In this document: positions 6,502 through 14,669 of the stretch, piece by piece
Numbering within the stretch: the stretch's first letter is position 1
Layout: every line of letters begins with the position of its first letter
Assembly: GCF_009690905.1 (NCBI RefSeq)
Contig: NZ_VOSW01000100.1
Location: 1-33,974 of the forward strand
From: Paraburkholderia madseniana
Lineage (GTDB): Bacteria; Pseudomonadota; Gammaproteobacteria; Burkholderiales; Burkholderiaceae
Length of the DNA: 33,974 bases
Direction: 5' to 3'
Program-made: the position numbers and the translations under genes
The notes under the pieces: generated by a model
The model's database searches: none
Told to the model about the DNA's origin: nothing
The model's input: the letters and a program-made list of their open reading frames with translations, nothing else

Positions 6502-9138
6502 ATGGATCAATTCGCCAAAGAGACTCTGCCAATCTCCCTAGAGGAGGAAATGCGCCGTTCGTATCTCGATTACGCGATGAGCGTGATCGTGGGGCGTGCG
6601 CTTCCCGATGTTCGCGATGGCCTGAAGCCGGTGCACCGGCGCGTGCTGTACGCGATGCACGAACTGAACAACGACTGGAACCGGGCGTACAAGAAGTCGG
6701 CGCGTATTGTCGGCGACGTCATCGGTAAATATCACCCGCACGGCGACACGGCTGTTTACGACACCATCGTCCGGATGGCGCAGAATTTCTCGCTGCGCTA
6801 CATGCTGGTGGACGGTCAGGGCAACTTCGGTTCGGTCGACGGCGACAACGCCGCGGCAATGCGGTACACCGAAATCCGCATGGCAAAGATCGGCCACGAG
6901 CTGCTGGCCGATATCGACAAGGAAACCGTCGACTTCACGCCGAACTACGACGGCAGCGAAAACGAACCGGCCATCCTGCCGGCGCGTATTCCCAATCTGC
7001 TGATCAATGGCTCGTCCGGTATTGCGGTCGGAATGGCGACCAACATCCCGCCGCATAACCTCAACGAGGTTGTCGACGCATGTCAGCATCTGCTGAAAAA
7101 CCCGGAAGCCACGATCGACGAACTGATCGAGATTATTCCGGCGCCTGACTTCCCGACCGCCGGCATCATCTACGGCGTGGCCGGCGTTCGCGACGGCTAT
7201 CGCACCGGCCGCGGCCGCGTGGTGATGCGCGCGCTCACCCACTTCGAGGAAATCGACCGCGGTCAGCGCATGTCGATCATCGTCGACGAATTGCCGTACC
7301 AGGTGAACAAGCGCTCACTTCTGGAGCGCATCGCCGAACTGGTCAACGAGAAGAAGCTCGAAGGCATCTCCGACATCCGCGACGAATCCGACAAGAGCGG
7401 CATGCGCGTCGTGATCGAGTTGAAGCGCGGCGAAGTGCCGGAAGTGGTTCTCAACAATCTGTATAAGGCGACCCAGCTTCAGGACACCTTCGGCATGAAC
7501 ATGGTCGCGCTGGTCGACGGCCAGCCGAAGCTGCTGAACCTGAAGGAAATGCTGGCGTGCTTCCTGTCGCACCGCCGGGAAGTGCTGACGCGGCGCACTG
7601 TATACGAACTGCGCAAGGCCCGCGAACGCGGCCACGTGCTCGAAGGTCTGGCCGTCGCGCTCGCCAACATCGACGAGTTCATCGCGATCATCAAGGCCGC
7701 GCCGACACCGCCGATCGCCAAGCAGGAATTGATGGCGCGTCCGTGGGATTCGTCGCTGGTGCGCGAAATGTTGTCGCGCGCCGAGACGGAAAACGCGTCG
7801 GCCGGTGGTCGCGAGGCTTATCGCCCTGACGGTTTGAATCCGTCGTTCGGTATGCAGTCCGACGGCCTCTACCGCTTGTCCGACACCCAGGCTCAGGAAA
7901 TCTTGCAGATGCGTCTGCAACGCCTGACGGGTCTGGAGCAGGACAAGATCATCGGCGAGTACCGCGAAGTGATGGCGCAAATCGCCGACCTGCTGGACAT
8001 TCTGGCTCGCCCGGAACGCATTACGGCGATCATCGTCGAGGAACTGACGTCGATCAAAGCCGAATTCGGCGACGCGCGCCGCTCGAAGATCGAGCTGAAC
8101 GCAACCGAGCTGAACACCGAAGACCTGATTACGCCGCAAGAGATGGTCGTGACCATGTCGCACGCCGGCTATGTGAAATCGCAGCCGCTGTCTGAATATA
8201 GTGCGCAGAAGCGGGGTGGTCGCGGCAAACAGGCCACGGCGATGAAAGAAGACGACTGGATCGATACGCTGTTCATCGCGAACACGCACGATCACATCCT
8301 GTGCTTCTCGAATCGTGGTCGCGTCTACAGCGTGAAGGTCTATGAGGTGCCGCAAGGTTCGCGGAACTCGCGCGGCCGTCCGATCGTCAATATCTTCCCG
8401 CTTCAGGACGGCGAGAAGATTACGGTTGTCTTGCCGGTAAAGGAATTTTCGGCTGACAAATTCGTCTTTATGGGCACCGCGCTAGGAACCGTAAAAAAGA
8501 CGCCGTTGGAAGCCTTCAGCCGCGTGTTGCGCAAGGGTATTATTGCGGTCGGTCTGGATGACGGCGATTACCTGATCGGTGCCGCCATTACAGACGGCCA
8601 GCACGACGTGATGCTGTTCTCGGATTCGGGCAAGGCAGTTCGCTTCGACGAGAACGACGTGCGCCCGATGGGCCGCGAGGCGCGCGGCGTACGCGGCATG
8701 CAACTCGAAGACACCCAGAGCGTGATTGCGTTGCTGGTGGCCGGCGACGAGCAGCAGTCGGTGTTGACCGCGACCGAAAACGGCTACGGCAAGCGCACGC
8801 CGATCACTGAGTACACGCGTCACGGGCGCGGCACGAAGGGAATGATCGCGATCCAGACGTCGGAGCGTAACGGCAAGGTCGTCGCCGCCACGCTGGTGGA
8901 TCAGGAAGCGCAGATCATGCTGATCACCAATACGGGCGTGCTGATTCGTACGCGCGTATCGGAAATTCGGGAAATGGGGCGCGCAACCCAAGGTGTTACA
9001 CTCATCAGCCTTGACGAAGGGACCAAGCTTTCAGGTCTGCAACAGGTTGCTGAGGCGGAGGCCGATATCGATGTGGAAGGCGACACCGAAGGTCCTGCCG
9101 AAGGCGACAGCGGCGGTGAAGACGGTGGTGCGGCCTGA
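6502..9138 (+). CDS. gyrA: DNA gyrase subunit A
   Basis: 878 residues, full length. GyrA cuts and rejoins DNA in the A2B2 gyrase that introduces negative supercoils. The catalytic tyrosine is Y122 (AAMRYTE). The quinolone-resistance region reads HPHGDTAVYD, with Thr83 and Asp87 in E. coli numbering. Thr83 is, as far as I know, the usual residue in Burkholderia rather than a resistance mutation, and Asp87 is the sensitive form. The C-terminal beta-pinwheel has a GyrA box QKRGGRG (569-575) for DNA wrapping. The protein ends in a strongly acidic tail of about 30 residues. The 7800-7860 segment (GREAYRPDGLNPSFGMQSDG) is a lineage-type insertion before the coiled coil. The ribosome binding site is weak (GGATA). 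Confidence 0.97.
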   Translation: MDQFAKETLPISLEEEMRRSYLDYAMSVIVGRALPDVRDGLKPVHRRVLYAMHELNNDWNRAYKKSARIVGDVIGKYHPHGDTAVYDTIVRMAQNFSLRYMLVDGQGNFGSVDGDNAAAMRYTEIRMAKIGHELLADIDKETVDFTPNYDGSENEPAILPARIPNLLINGSSGIAVGMATNIPPHNLNEVVDACQHLLKNPEATIDELIEIIPAPDFPTAGIIYGVAGVRDGYRTGRGRVVMRALTHFEEIDRGQRMSIIVDELPYQVNKRSLLERIAELVNEKKLEGISDIRDESDKSGMRVVIELKRGEVPEVVLNNLYKATQLQDTFGMNMVALVDGQPKLLNLKEMLACFLSHRREVLTRRTVYELRKARERGHVLEGLAVALANIDEFIAIIKAAPTPPIAKQELMARPWDSSLVREMLSRAETENASAGGREAYRPDGLNPSFGMQSDGLYRLSDTQAQEILQMRLQRLTGLEQDKIIGEYREVMAQIADLLDILARPERITAIIVEELTSIKAEFGDARRSKIELNATELNTEDLITPQEMVVTMSHAGYVKSQPLSEYSAQKRGGRGKQATAMKEDDWIDTLFIANTHDHILCFSNRGRVYSVKVYEVPQGSRNSRGRPIVNIFPLQDGEKITVVLPVKEFSADKFVFMGTALGTVKKTPLEAFSRVLRKGIIAVGLDDGDYLIGAAITDGQHDVMLFSDSGKAVRFDENDVRPMGREARGVRGMQLEDTQSVIALLVAGDEQQSVLTATENGYGKRTPITEYTRHGRGTKGMIAIQTSERNGKVVAATLVDQEAQIMLITNTGVLIRTRVSEIREMGRATQGVTLISLDEGTKLSGLQQVAEAEADIDVEGDTEGPAEGDSGGEDGGAA

Positions 9139-9261
9139 TTCGCGTCGGCAGCTTTCAGTCTCAGTTATTGGTTGAAAGCTGCGCAGGGAACAATGGCGTG
9201 TCGGGCCGATACGCATCCCGCGCAGCTTGCAGTTCAAGTTAATTTCTCTTAGGGAGTAATG

Positions 9262-9864
9262 ATGCAAAAACGATTCAAACAACTGATGTTGCTGGCTGCT
9301 CTCGTGCCGACTTTCGCTATGGCTCAAGCTCTGCAGAGCTCGGCTCCGGCGGCCCCGGCTGCTGCCGCAGCACCGGTTGATCCGGCCAAGCAGGCTGCAA
9401 TCAAGGACCTGCTGGATGCAATCGACGCACAGAAACTCGTCGGCGCGATCGGCAACAGTGCCCAGATGCAAGCCAAGCAGCTGGTTCCGGCTATCCTGTC
9501 GGACGCCCTGAGCGAAAACAAGACGATGACGGACAAGCAGAAGCAGGCTTCCGTCCCGACGCTGCAAAAGAACGCAGTGCCGAAGCTGGTTGACGGCGCA
9601 GGTCAAGTGTTCGCAACGGACAACTTCCGCCAGGACGCAATGCAAGCTCAGTACGACGCTTACGCGAAGTACTACAGCACGTCGGAAATCAAAGATCTGA
9701 CCGCGTTCTACAAGAGCCCGACCGGCCGCAAGTTCATCCAGGTGCAAGACCAGGTTGGCCGCGACGTCGTGAATGGCTTGATGCAAAAGTACATGCCGCA
9801 ATCGATCAAGGCAACGCGCGACCAGGCTGACAAGGAAGTCGCTTCGGTCAAGCCGGCTAAGTAA
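9262..9864 (+). CDS. DUF2059 secreted protein
   Basis: 200 residues from the second of two adjacent ATGs; GGGAG is five bases from this one but only two from the ATG at 9259, so 9262 is preferred. A signal peptide (residues 1-21, ending AMA) is followed by an alanine/proline-rich linker and a helical DUF2059 domain in the C-terminal half, with the family pattern DNFRQDAMQAQYDAYAKYYSTSEIKDLTAFYKSPTGRKF split over residues about 120-158. The domain is widespread in proteobacterial periplasmic proteins and has no established function. It lies between gyrA and serC, where such a gene is regularly found in this group. A strong terminator at 10014-10055 closes the unit. Confidence 0.85.
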   Translation: MQKRFKQLMLLAALVPTFAMAQALQSSAPAAPAAAAAPVDPAKQAAIKDLLDAIDAQKLVGAIGNSAQMQAKQLVPAILSDALSENKTMTDKQKQASVPTLQKNAVPKLVDGAGQVFATDNFRQDAMQAQYDAYAKYYSTSEIKDLTAFYKSPTGRKFIQVQDQVGRDVVNGLMQKYMPQSIKATRDQADKEVASVKPAK

Positions 9865-9865
9865 A

Positions 9866-9904
9866 TTGGCTGGATGAGTTGGCTAAATGAGTTGACTAAA
9901 TAAG
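9866..9904 (+). repeat. Three degenerate 13-bp tandem repeats after the DUF2059 gene
   Basis: Units TTGGCTGGATGAG, TTGGCTAAATGAG and TTGACTAAATAAG follow each other directly, starting two bases after the stop codon. Confidence 0.75.
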
Positions 9905-10013
9905 CCAGCGAGTTGAGTCAAAAGGTCGAAAGGCTGCGCTGACATCGCGCTAGCCGCCGCTAGGCAAGCCATATGGCGTGCCGGGTTTGGCGGGTTGGCG
10001 GTGACAATGCGAT

Positions 10014-10055
10014 AATGGCCGTTTGCGCACACGCGCAGGCGGCCATTTTCTTTTT
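10014..10055 (+). terminator. Strong terminator ending the gyrA-DUF2059 unit
   Basis: AATGGCCG-TT-TGCGC pairs with GCGCA-GG-CGGCCATT around an ACAC loop. With two U-G wobbles the stem is a continuous 15 bp, followed by TTCTTTTT. It separates gyrA-DUF2059 from serC, so the serC operon needs a promoter between about 10056 and 10200. Confidence 0.85.
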
Positions 10056-10220
10056 GGGCGCGAAGATTTTGCCAAACGCGTGTCGCCCAACGCGCGTCGT
10101 CAAACTCTTGTTGTCGAGTTTCGCGTCGCAAACTTTGCAATGGCTGCCTTCGCGGCTGCTAACTTCGCCGATTTTTGCGCGATCTGTTCGTTTTTTCGCG
10201 CCAGCTTCCAGGATCTCACG

Positions 10221-11303
10221 ATGCGCGTCTTTAATTTCTCCGCCGGCCCGGCTGCCATGCCCGAAGAAGTGCTGCGTCAGGCAGCCGACGAGATGCTCGA
10301 TTGGCAGGGCAGTGGCATGAGCGTGATGGAAATGAGCCATCGCGGCAAAGAATTCATGTCGATCCACGAGGAAGCGCTCGTCGATCTGCGCGAGTTGCTC
10401 GAAGTGCCCGCCAGCCACCGGATTTTGTTCCTGCAAGGCGGCGGCCTGGGCGAAAACGCGATCGTGCCGATGAATCTGATGGGCGCGAAAGCGCGGGCGG
10501 ATTTCGTCGTGACGGGGTCATGGTCGCAAAAGTCGTTCAAGGAAGCGCAAAAGTACGGCACTGTGCATCTGGCGGCGAGCGGTCAGACGGCCGAGGGCTT
10601 CACGCGCGCACCGGCTCGCTCGGAATGGCAACTGTCGGACGATCCGGCGTACGTGCATCTGTGTACCAACGAGACGATTCACGGCGTCGAGACGTTCGAG
10701 ATTCCCGACCTCGGCGATATTCCGCTGGTGGCGGACGCCTCGTCGCACATCCTGTCGCGCCCGATGGACATCGCCAAATATGGCGTGCTGTTCGGCGGCG
10801 CGCAGAAGAACATCGGCATGGCGGGTGTAACCGTGGTGATCGTCCGTGAAGACATGCTGGGTCGCGCGCAGTCGGTCTGCCCGTCGGCGTTCGAATGGAA
10901 AACCGTCGCCGAGAACAATTCGATGTACAACACGCCGCCCACGTACGCGATCTACATCGCGGGCCTGGTGTTCAAGTGGTTGAAGAAGCAGGGCGGCCTT
11001 GCCGCGATGGAAGCGCGTAACCTCGAAAAATCGAAGCTGTTGTACGACACGATCGATTCGAGCAGCTTCTATCTGAACAAGGTCGAGCGTGGCTCGCGCT
11101 CGCGGATGAACGTACCGTTTTTCCTCGCCGACGAGTCGCGCAACGAAGATTTCCTGGCCGGCGCGAAAGCGCGGGGAATGGTGCAGCTAAAGGGCCACAA
11201 GTCCGTCGGCGGCATGCGGGCGTCGATTTATAACGCCGTCCCGCTCGAAGGCGTCAAAGCGCTTGTCGAATACATGAAGGAATTCGAACAGCGCAGCGCC
11301 TGA
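10221..11303 (+). CDS. serC: Phosphoserine aminotransferase
   Basis: 360 residues from the ATG at 10221 (MRVFNFSAGPAAMPEEVL), with AGGA eight bases upstream; an open frame extending upstream has no family sequence and contains the terminator region. SerC is a PLP-dependent class V aminotransferase that makes 3-phosphoserine from 3-phosphohydroxypyruvate and glutamate, and it also acts in the pyridoxine pathway. The PLP lysine is K196 in GGAQKNIGMAG. The N-terminal FNFSAGPAAMP and C-terminal KGHKSVGGMRASIYNA patterns are typical. It is the first gene of the serC-pheA-hisC-tyrA-aroA-cmk-rpsA cluster; pheA follows after 78 bases. Confidence 0.96.
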   Translation: MRVFNFSAGPAAMPEEVLRQAADEMLDWQGSGMSVMEMSHRGKEFMSIHEEALVDLRELLEVPASHRILFLQGGGLGENAIVPMNLMGAKARADFVVTGSWSQKSFKEAQKYGTVHLAASGQTAEGFTRAPARSEWQLSDDPAYVHLCTNETIHGVETFEIPDLGDIPLVADASSHILSRPMDIAKYGVLFGGAQKNIGMAGVTVVIVREDMLGRAQSVCPSAFEWKTVAENNSMYNTPPTYAIYIAGLVFKWLKKQGGLAAMEARNLEKSKLLYDTIDSSSFYLNKVERGSRSRMNVPFFLADESRNEDFLAGAKARGMVQLKGHKSVGGMRASIYNAVPLEGVKALVEYMKEFEQRSA

Positions 11304-11381
11304 TCGTCTTCGATATTCAGGCACGCGCATCCTTTCCAGCACGCATTTGTGCAGCAGCTACCGGCAGGGCCGTTTTCACGC

Positions 11382-12464
11382 ATGGACGACGAACTCAATA
11401 CCCGACTCAAACCCCTTCGCGAACGCATCGACGCGCTCGACGCGCAACTGATCGCGCTTCTCAATCAGCGTGCCGCGGTGGCGCTCGAAGTGGGCGAGGT
11501 GAAGAAGCATTTCAACGCGCCGGTGTTCCGCCCCGAGCGCGAGCAGCAGGTGATCGCGCGCTTGCAGGATATGAGCGACGGCCCGCTGGCCAGCGAGCAT
11601 ATCAGCGCGATCTGGCGCGAGATCATGGCCGCGAGCCGCGCGCTCGAAAAGAGCATCAAGGCCGCGTATCTCGGGCCGGTTGGTACGTACAGCGAACAGG
11701 CGATGCACGAGTACTTCGGTCAGTCGATCGAAGGTCTGCCGTGCCCGTCGATCGACGAAGTATTTCGCTCGGTCGAAGCAGGCGCCGCCGAATTTGGCGT
11801 TGTGCCGGTCGAGAATTCGACCGAAGGCGCGGTGTCGCGCACGCTCGATCTGCTGTTGCAAACCCAGCTCACGATCGGCGGCGAACTGGCGCTGCCGATT
11901 CACCACAATCTGTTGACGCTGGGCGGCGGCCTCACCGGCGTGACCCGCGTATGCGCGCATGCACAGGCGCTCGCCCAGTGCCAGGGCTGGCTCGCGACCA
12001 ACGCGCCGCACCTCGAGCGCCAGGCGGTGTCGAGCAATGCCGAAGCCGCGCGCATGGCAGCGGACGATCCGACGGTCGCCGCGATCGCCGGCGATCGCGC
12101 CGCCACGCATTACGGTCTGCAGGTCGCGTATGCCCTCATCCAGGACGATCCGCACAACCGCACGCGTTTCGTGATGATCGGCAAGGAGCGCACCGGCGTC
12201 AGCGGGAGCGATCAGACGTCGTTGATCGTTTCGGTGGCGAACGAGCCGGGCGCCGTGTTCAAGTTGCTGGAGCCGTTGGCGCGCCACAGCGTTTCCATGA
12301 CCCGTTTCGAGTCGCGCCCGGCGCGCGTCGGCACGTGGGAGTACTACTTCTATATCGACGTCGAAGGCCATCGCGATGAGCCGGCGGTTGCCGCCGCACT
12401 CACCGAACTCGGTCAGAAGGCCGCGTTCCTGAAGATACTCGGCTCGTATCCGCGTGCTCGTTGA
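11382..12464 (+). CDS. pheA: Bifunctional chorismate mutase / prephenate dehydratase (P-protein)
   Basis: 360 residues from the ATG at 11382 (MDDELNTRLKPLRERIDALD); a GTG at 11349 is possible but adds no family sequence. It converts chorismate to prephenate and then phenylpyruvate. Domains: AroQ-type chorismate mutase, residues ~5-90; prephenate dehydratase, ~93-270, with AYLGPVGTYSEQA, ENSTEGAVSRTLDLL and the TRF motif in NRTRFVMIG; and a C-terminal ACT domain, ~280-358, with the ESRP phenylalanine-binding motif, so feedback inhibition by phenylalanine is expected. HisC follows after 81 bases. Confidence 0.96.
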   Translation: MDDELNTRLKPLRERIDALDAQLIALLNQRAAVALEVGEVKKHFNAPVFRPEREQQVIARLQDMSDGPLASEHISAIWREIMAASRALEKSIKAAYLGPVGTYSEQAMHEYFGQSIEGLPCPSIDEVFRSVEAGAAEFGVVPVENSTEGAVSRTLDLLLQTQLTIGGELALPIHHNLLTLGGGLTGVTRVCAHAQALAQCQGWLATNAPHLERQAVSSNAEAARMAADDPTVAAIAGDRAATHYGLQVAYALIQDDPHNRTRFVMIGKERTGVSGSDQTSLIVSVANEPGAVFKLLEPLARHSVSMTRFESRPARVGTWEYYFYIDVEGHRDEPAVAAALTELGQKAAFLKILGSYPRAR

Positions 12465-12545
12465 TGTCGGCCCAGGTGCGTGCATGTCGCCTGGGCGCGC
12501 CTGTCGCAGATTCACTTACTACTAATTAGTCGTTCGGAGATTTTC

Positions 12546-13658
12546 ATGACAACGTCCTTCGGTCCTTCCTATGTGCGCGCGATCGCGCCTTACATCGCCG
12601 GCAAGCCGATTTCGGAAGTGGCCCGCGAGTTTGGCCTCGACGAAGCGACCATCGTGAAGCTCGCGTCGAACGAAAATCCGCTCGGCATGCCGGAATCGGC
12701 GCAACGCGCCATGGCGCAAGCGGCCAGCGAACTCGGCCGCTATCCGGACGCGAATGCATTCGAACTGAAGGCAGCGCTGAGTGAGCGTTACGGCGTGCCG
12801 GCCGAGTGGGTCACGCTCGGCAACGGCAGCAACGACATTCTCGAAATTGCCGCGCATGCGTTCGTCGAGAAGGGCCAGTCGATCGTCTACGCGCAATATT
12901 CGTTCGCGGTCTACGCGCTCGCCACGCAAGGCGTGGGCGCAAATGCGATCGTCGTACCGGCCGTCAAATACGGCCACGACCTCGACGCGATGCTCGCGGC
13001 GATTACCGACGACACTCGCCTGATTTTCGTCGCGAACCCGAACAACCCGACCGGCACGTTCATCGAAGGCGCGAAGCTCGAAGCGTTTCTCGACAAGGTG
13101 CCGCGCAACGTGGTCGTCGTGCTCGACGAGGCGTACACGGAATATCTGCCGGAGGAAAAGCGCTACGACTCGATCGCGTGGGTGCGCCGCTATCCGAATC
13201 TGCTGGTCTCGCGCACGTTTTCGAAGGCGTTTGGCCTGGCGGGCCTGCGTGTCGGCTTCGCGATTGCGCAGCCTGAATTGACCGATCTGCTGAACCGTCT
13301 GCGTCAGCCGTTCAACGTGAACACGCTGGCGCAAGCCGCGGCGATCGCGGCGCTGAACGACAAGGCGTTTCTGGAAAAGAGCGCGGCCCTGAATGCGCAG
13401 GGCTATCGTCTTTTGACCGAAGCCTTCGACAAACTCGGCCTCGAGTATGTGCCGTCGGACGGCAATTTCGTGCTGGTGCGCGTCGGCAATGACGACACAG
13501 CCGGCAACCGCGTCAACCTCGCGTTGCTGAAGCAGGGCGTGATCGTTCGTCCGGTTGGCAACTACGGTTTGCCGCAATGGCTGCGCATCACGATCGGCCT
13601 GCCGGAAGAAAACGAAGCGTTCCTCGCGGCGCTCGAAAAGTCGCTCGCCACCGCGTAA
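12546..13658 (+). CDS. hisC: Histidinol-phosphate aminotransferase, probably acting in aromatic amino acid synthesis
   Basis: 370 residues from the ATG at 12546, with CGGAG seven bases upstream. A class I/II PLP aminotransferase of the HisC family: ASNENPLG near the N-terminus, ANPNNPTGT, and the PLP lysine (about K227) in TFSKAFGLAGLRVGFA. In the equivalent pseudomonad supraoperon this gene (hisHb) has broad specificity and transaminates phenylpyruvate and hydroxyphenylpyruvate. Its position between pheA and tyrA suggests the same here, possibly in addition to another hisC in the histidine operon; that is inference. A terminator-shaped hairpin follows directly (13676-13707). Confidence 0.93.
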   Translation: MTTSFGPSYVRAIAPYIAGKPISEVAREFGLDEATIVKLASNENPLGMPESAQRAMAQAASELGRYPDANAFELKAALSERYGVPAEWVTLGNGSNDILEIAAHAFVEKGQSIVYAQYSFAVYALATQGVGANAIVVPAVKYGHDLDAMLAAITDDTRLIFVANPNNPTGTFIEGAKLEAFLDKVPRNVVVVLDEAYTEYLPEEKRYDSIAWVRRYPNLLVSRTFSKAFGLAGLRVGFAIAQPELTDLLNRLRQPFNVNTLAQAAAIAALNDKAFLEKSAALNAQGYRLLTEAFDKLGLEYVPSDGNFVLVRVGNDDTAGNRVNLALLKQGVIVRPVGNYGLPQWLRITIGLPEENEAFLAALEKSLATA

Positions 13659-13675
13659 GCGGTTGACTTTGACCC

Positions 13676-13707
13676 GCGCGCCTCACTTTATGAAAGGCGC
13701 GCTTTTT
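13676..13707 (+). terminator. Terminator-shaped hairpin between hisC and tyrA
   Basis: GCGCGCCT pairs with AGGCGCGC around an 11-base loop, followed by TTTTT. It lies 17 bases after the hisC stop and ends two bases before the tyrA GTG, so it would have to be leaky, conditional or prevented by translation if tyrA is in the same transcript. Confidence 0.65.
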
Positions 13708-13709
13708 CA

Positions 13710-14651
13710 GTGACCGACGTGGCCGCGTTTTCTTTTAATAAGCTGGTGATTTTCGGTGTCGGCCTGATCGGCGGATCGCTCGCGCGCGCGCTGCGTGAAC
13801 GCGGCGAGCCGGCAGGTGCGCGAACCGTGGTCGGTGTCGGGCGTTCGTCTGCGTCGACGGCGCGCGCGCTCGAGTTGGGTGTGGTCGATGAAGCCGCAGC
13901 GTTGGGTGACGACGCGGCATTGCGTGCGGCGTTGTCCGGTGCGGATTTCGTGCTGCTTGCCGCACCTGTCGCGCAGACCCTGCCGCTGCTCGAACGTATT
14001 GCGCCGTTTCTCGACGCAGGCACGATCGTCACCGATGCCGGCAGCACCAAGTCCGACGTGGTGGCTTCCGCGCGCGCGGCGCTCGGCGCACGCATAGGCC
14101 AGTTCGTGCCGGGGCATCCGATTGCCGGCCGTGAGGCGAGCGGTCCGGATGCGGCGTTGCCCGATCTGTACGTGAATCGCAATGTCGTGTTGTGTCCGCT
14201 GCCGGAGAACGCGCCGGAGGCGGTCGAGCGCGTTGCCGCGATGTGGCGTGCAACCGGCGCCTGTGTGCGGGAGATGACGCCCGAGCAGCATGACCGCGTG
14301 CTCGCATCGGTCAGCCATTTGCCGCACGTTTTGTCTTTCGCGCTGGTCGAGCAGATTCTCAATTCGCCCGACGCCGCGCTGAAATTCTCATTCGCCGCCG
14401 GCGGCTTCCGTGACTTCACGCGCATTGCCGCGTCGAGCCCGGAAATGTGGCGCGATGTGTGCGTGGCGAATCGCGCCGCGCTGCTCGACGAGCTGGATGC
14501 CTACACAGCGGTGCTCGCGCGCTTGCGCGCGGCGATCGAAGCCGGCGACGGCGCCGCGCTTGAAGCCGTGTTCGCGCGCTCGCGCGTCGCGCGCAGCGAA
14601 TGGCAGGAACAGCGCACTGCGGGGGCCGCCCTCGGCGACGCCTCGAAATAA
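13710..14651 (+). CDS. tyrA: Prephenate dehydrogenase
   Basis: 313 residues starting at GTG; an in-frame GTG at 13719 is the only alternative before the nucleotide-binding fold, and the upstream frame is closed by the hisC stop. TyrA oxidises prephenate to 4-hydroxyphenylpyruvate for tyrosine. The Rossmann motif is GVGLIGGSLA (about residues 15-24). Other family patterns are DAGSTKSDV, FVPGHPIAGRE and the catalytic-type histidine in SVSHLPHVLSFAL. There is no ACT or chorismate mutase domain. A usable Shine-Dalgarno is not visible, and the region just upstream is a terminator-like hairpin. In pseudomonads this gene is fused to aroA; here aroA follows separately after 18 bases. Confidence 0.93.
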   Translation: MTDVAAFSFNKLVIFGVGLIGGSLARALRERGEPAGARTVVGVGRSSASTARALELGVVDEAAALGDDAALRAALSGADFVLLAAPVAQTLPLLERIAPFLDAGTIVTDAGSTKSDVVASARAALGARIGQFVPGHPIAGREASGPDAALPDLYVNRNVVLCPLPENAPEAVERVAAMWRATGACVREMTPEQHDRVLASVSHLPHVLSFALVEQILNSPDAALKFSFAAGGFRDFTRIAASSPEMWRDVCVANRAALLDELDAYTAVLARLRAAIEAGDGAALEAVFARSRVARSEWQEQRTAGAALGDASK

Positions 14652-14669
14652 CCGGAACTGGACTCAATC

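Noticed and set aside
6745..6770. Thr83 in GyrA as a quinolone-resistance mutation
   Set aside because: Threonine at this place is, as far as I know, the normal residue in Burkholderia, and Asp87 is unchanged.
10023..10220. An upstream extension of serC by 66 codons
   Set aside because: The extension runs through the DUF2059 terminator and has no SerC similarity; the ATG at 10221 has a good ribosome binding site and the family N-terminus.
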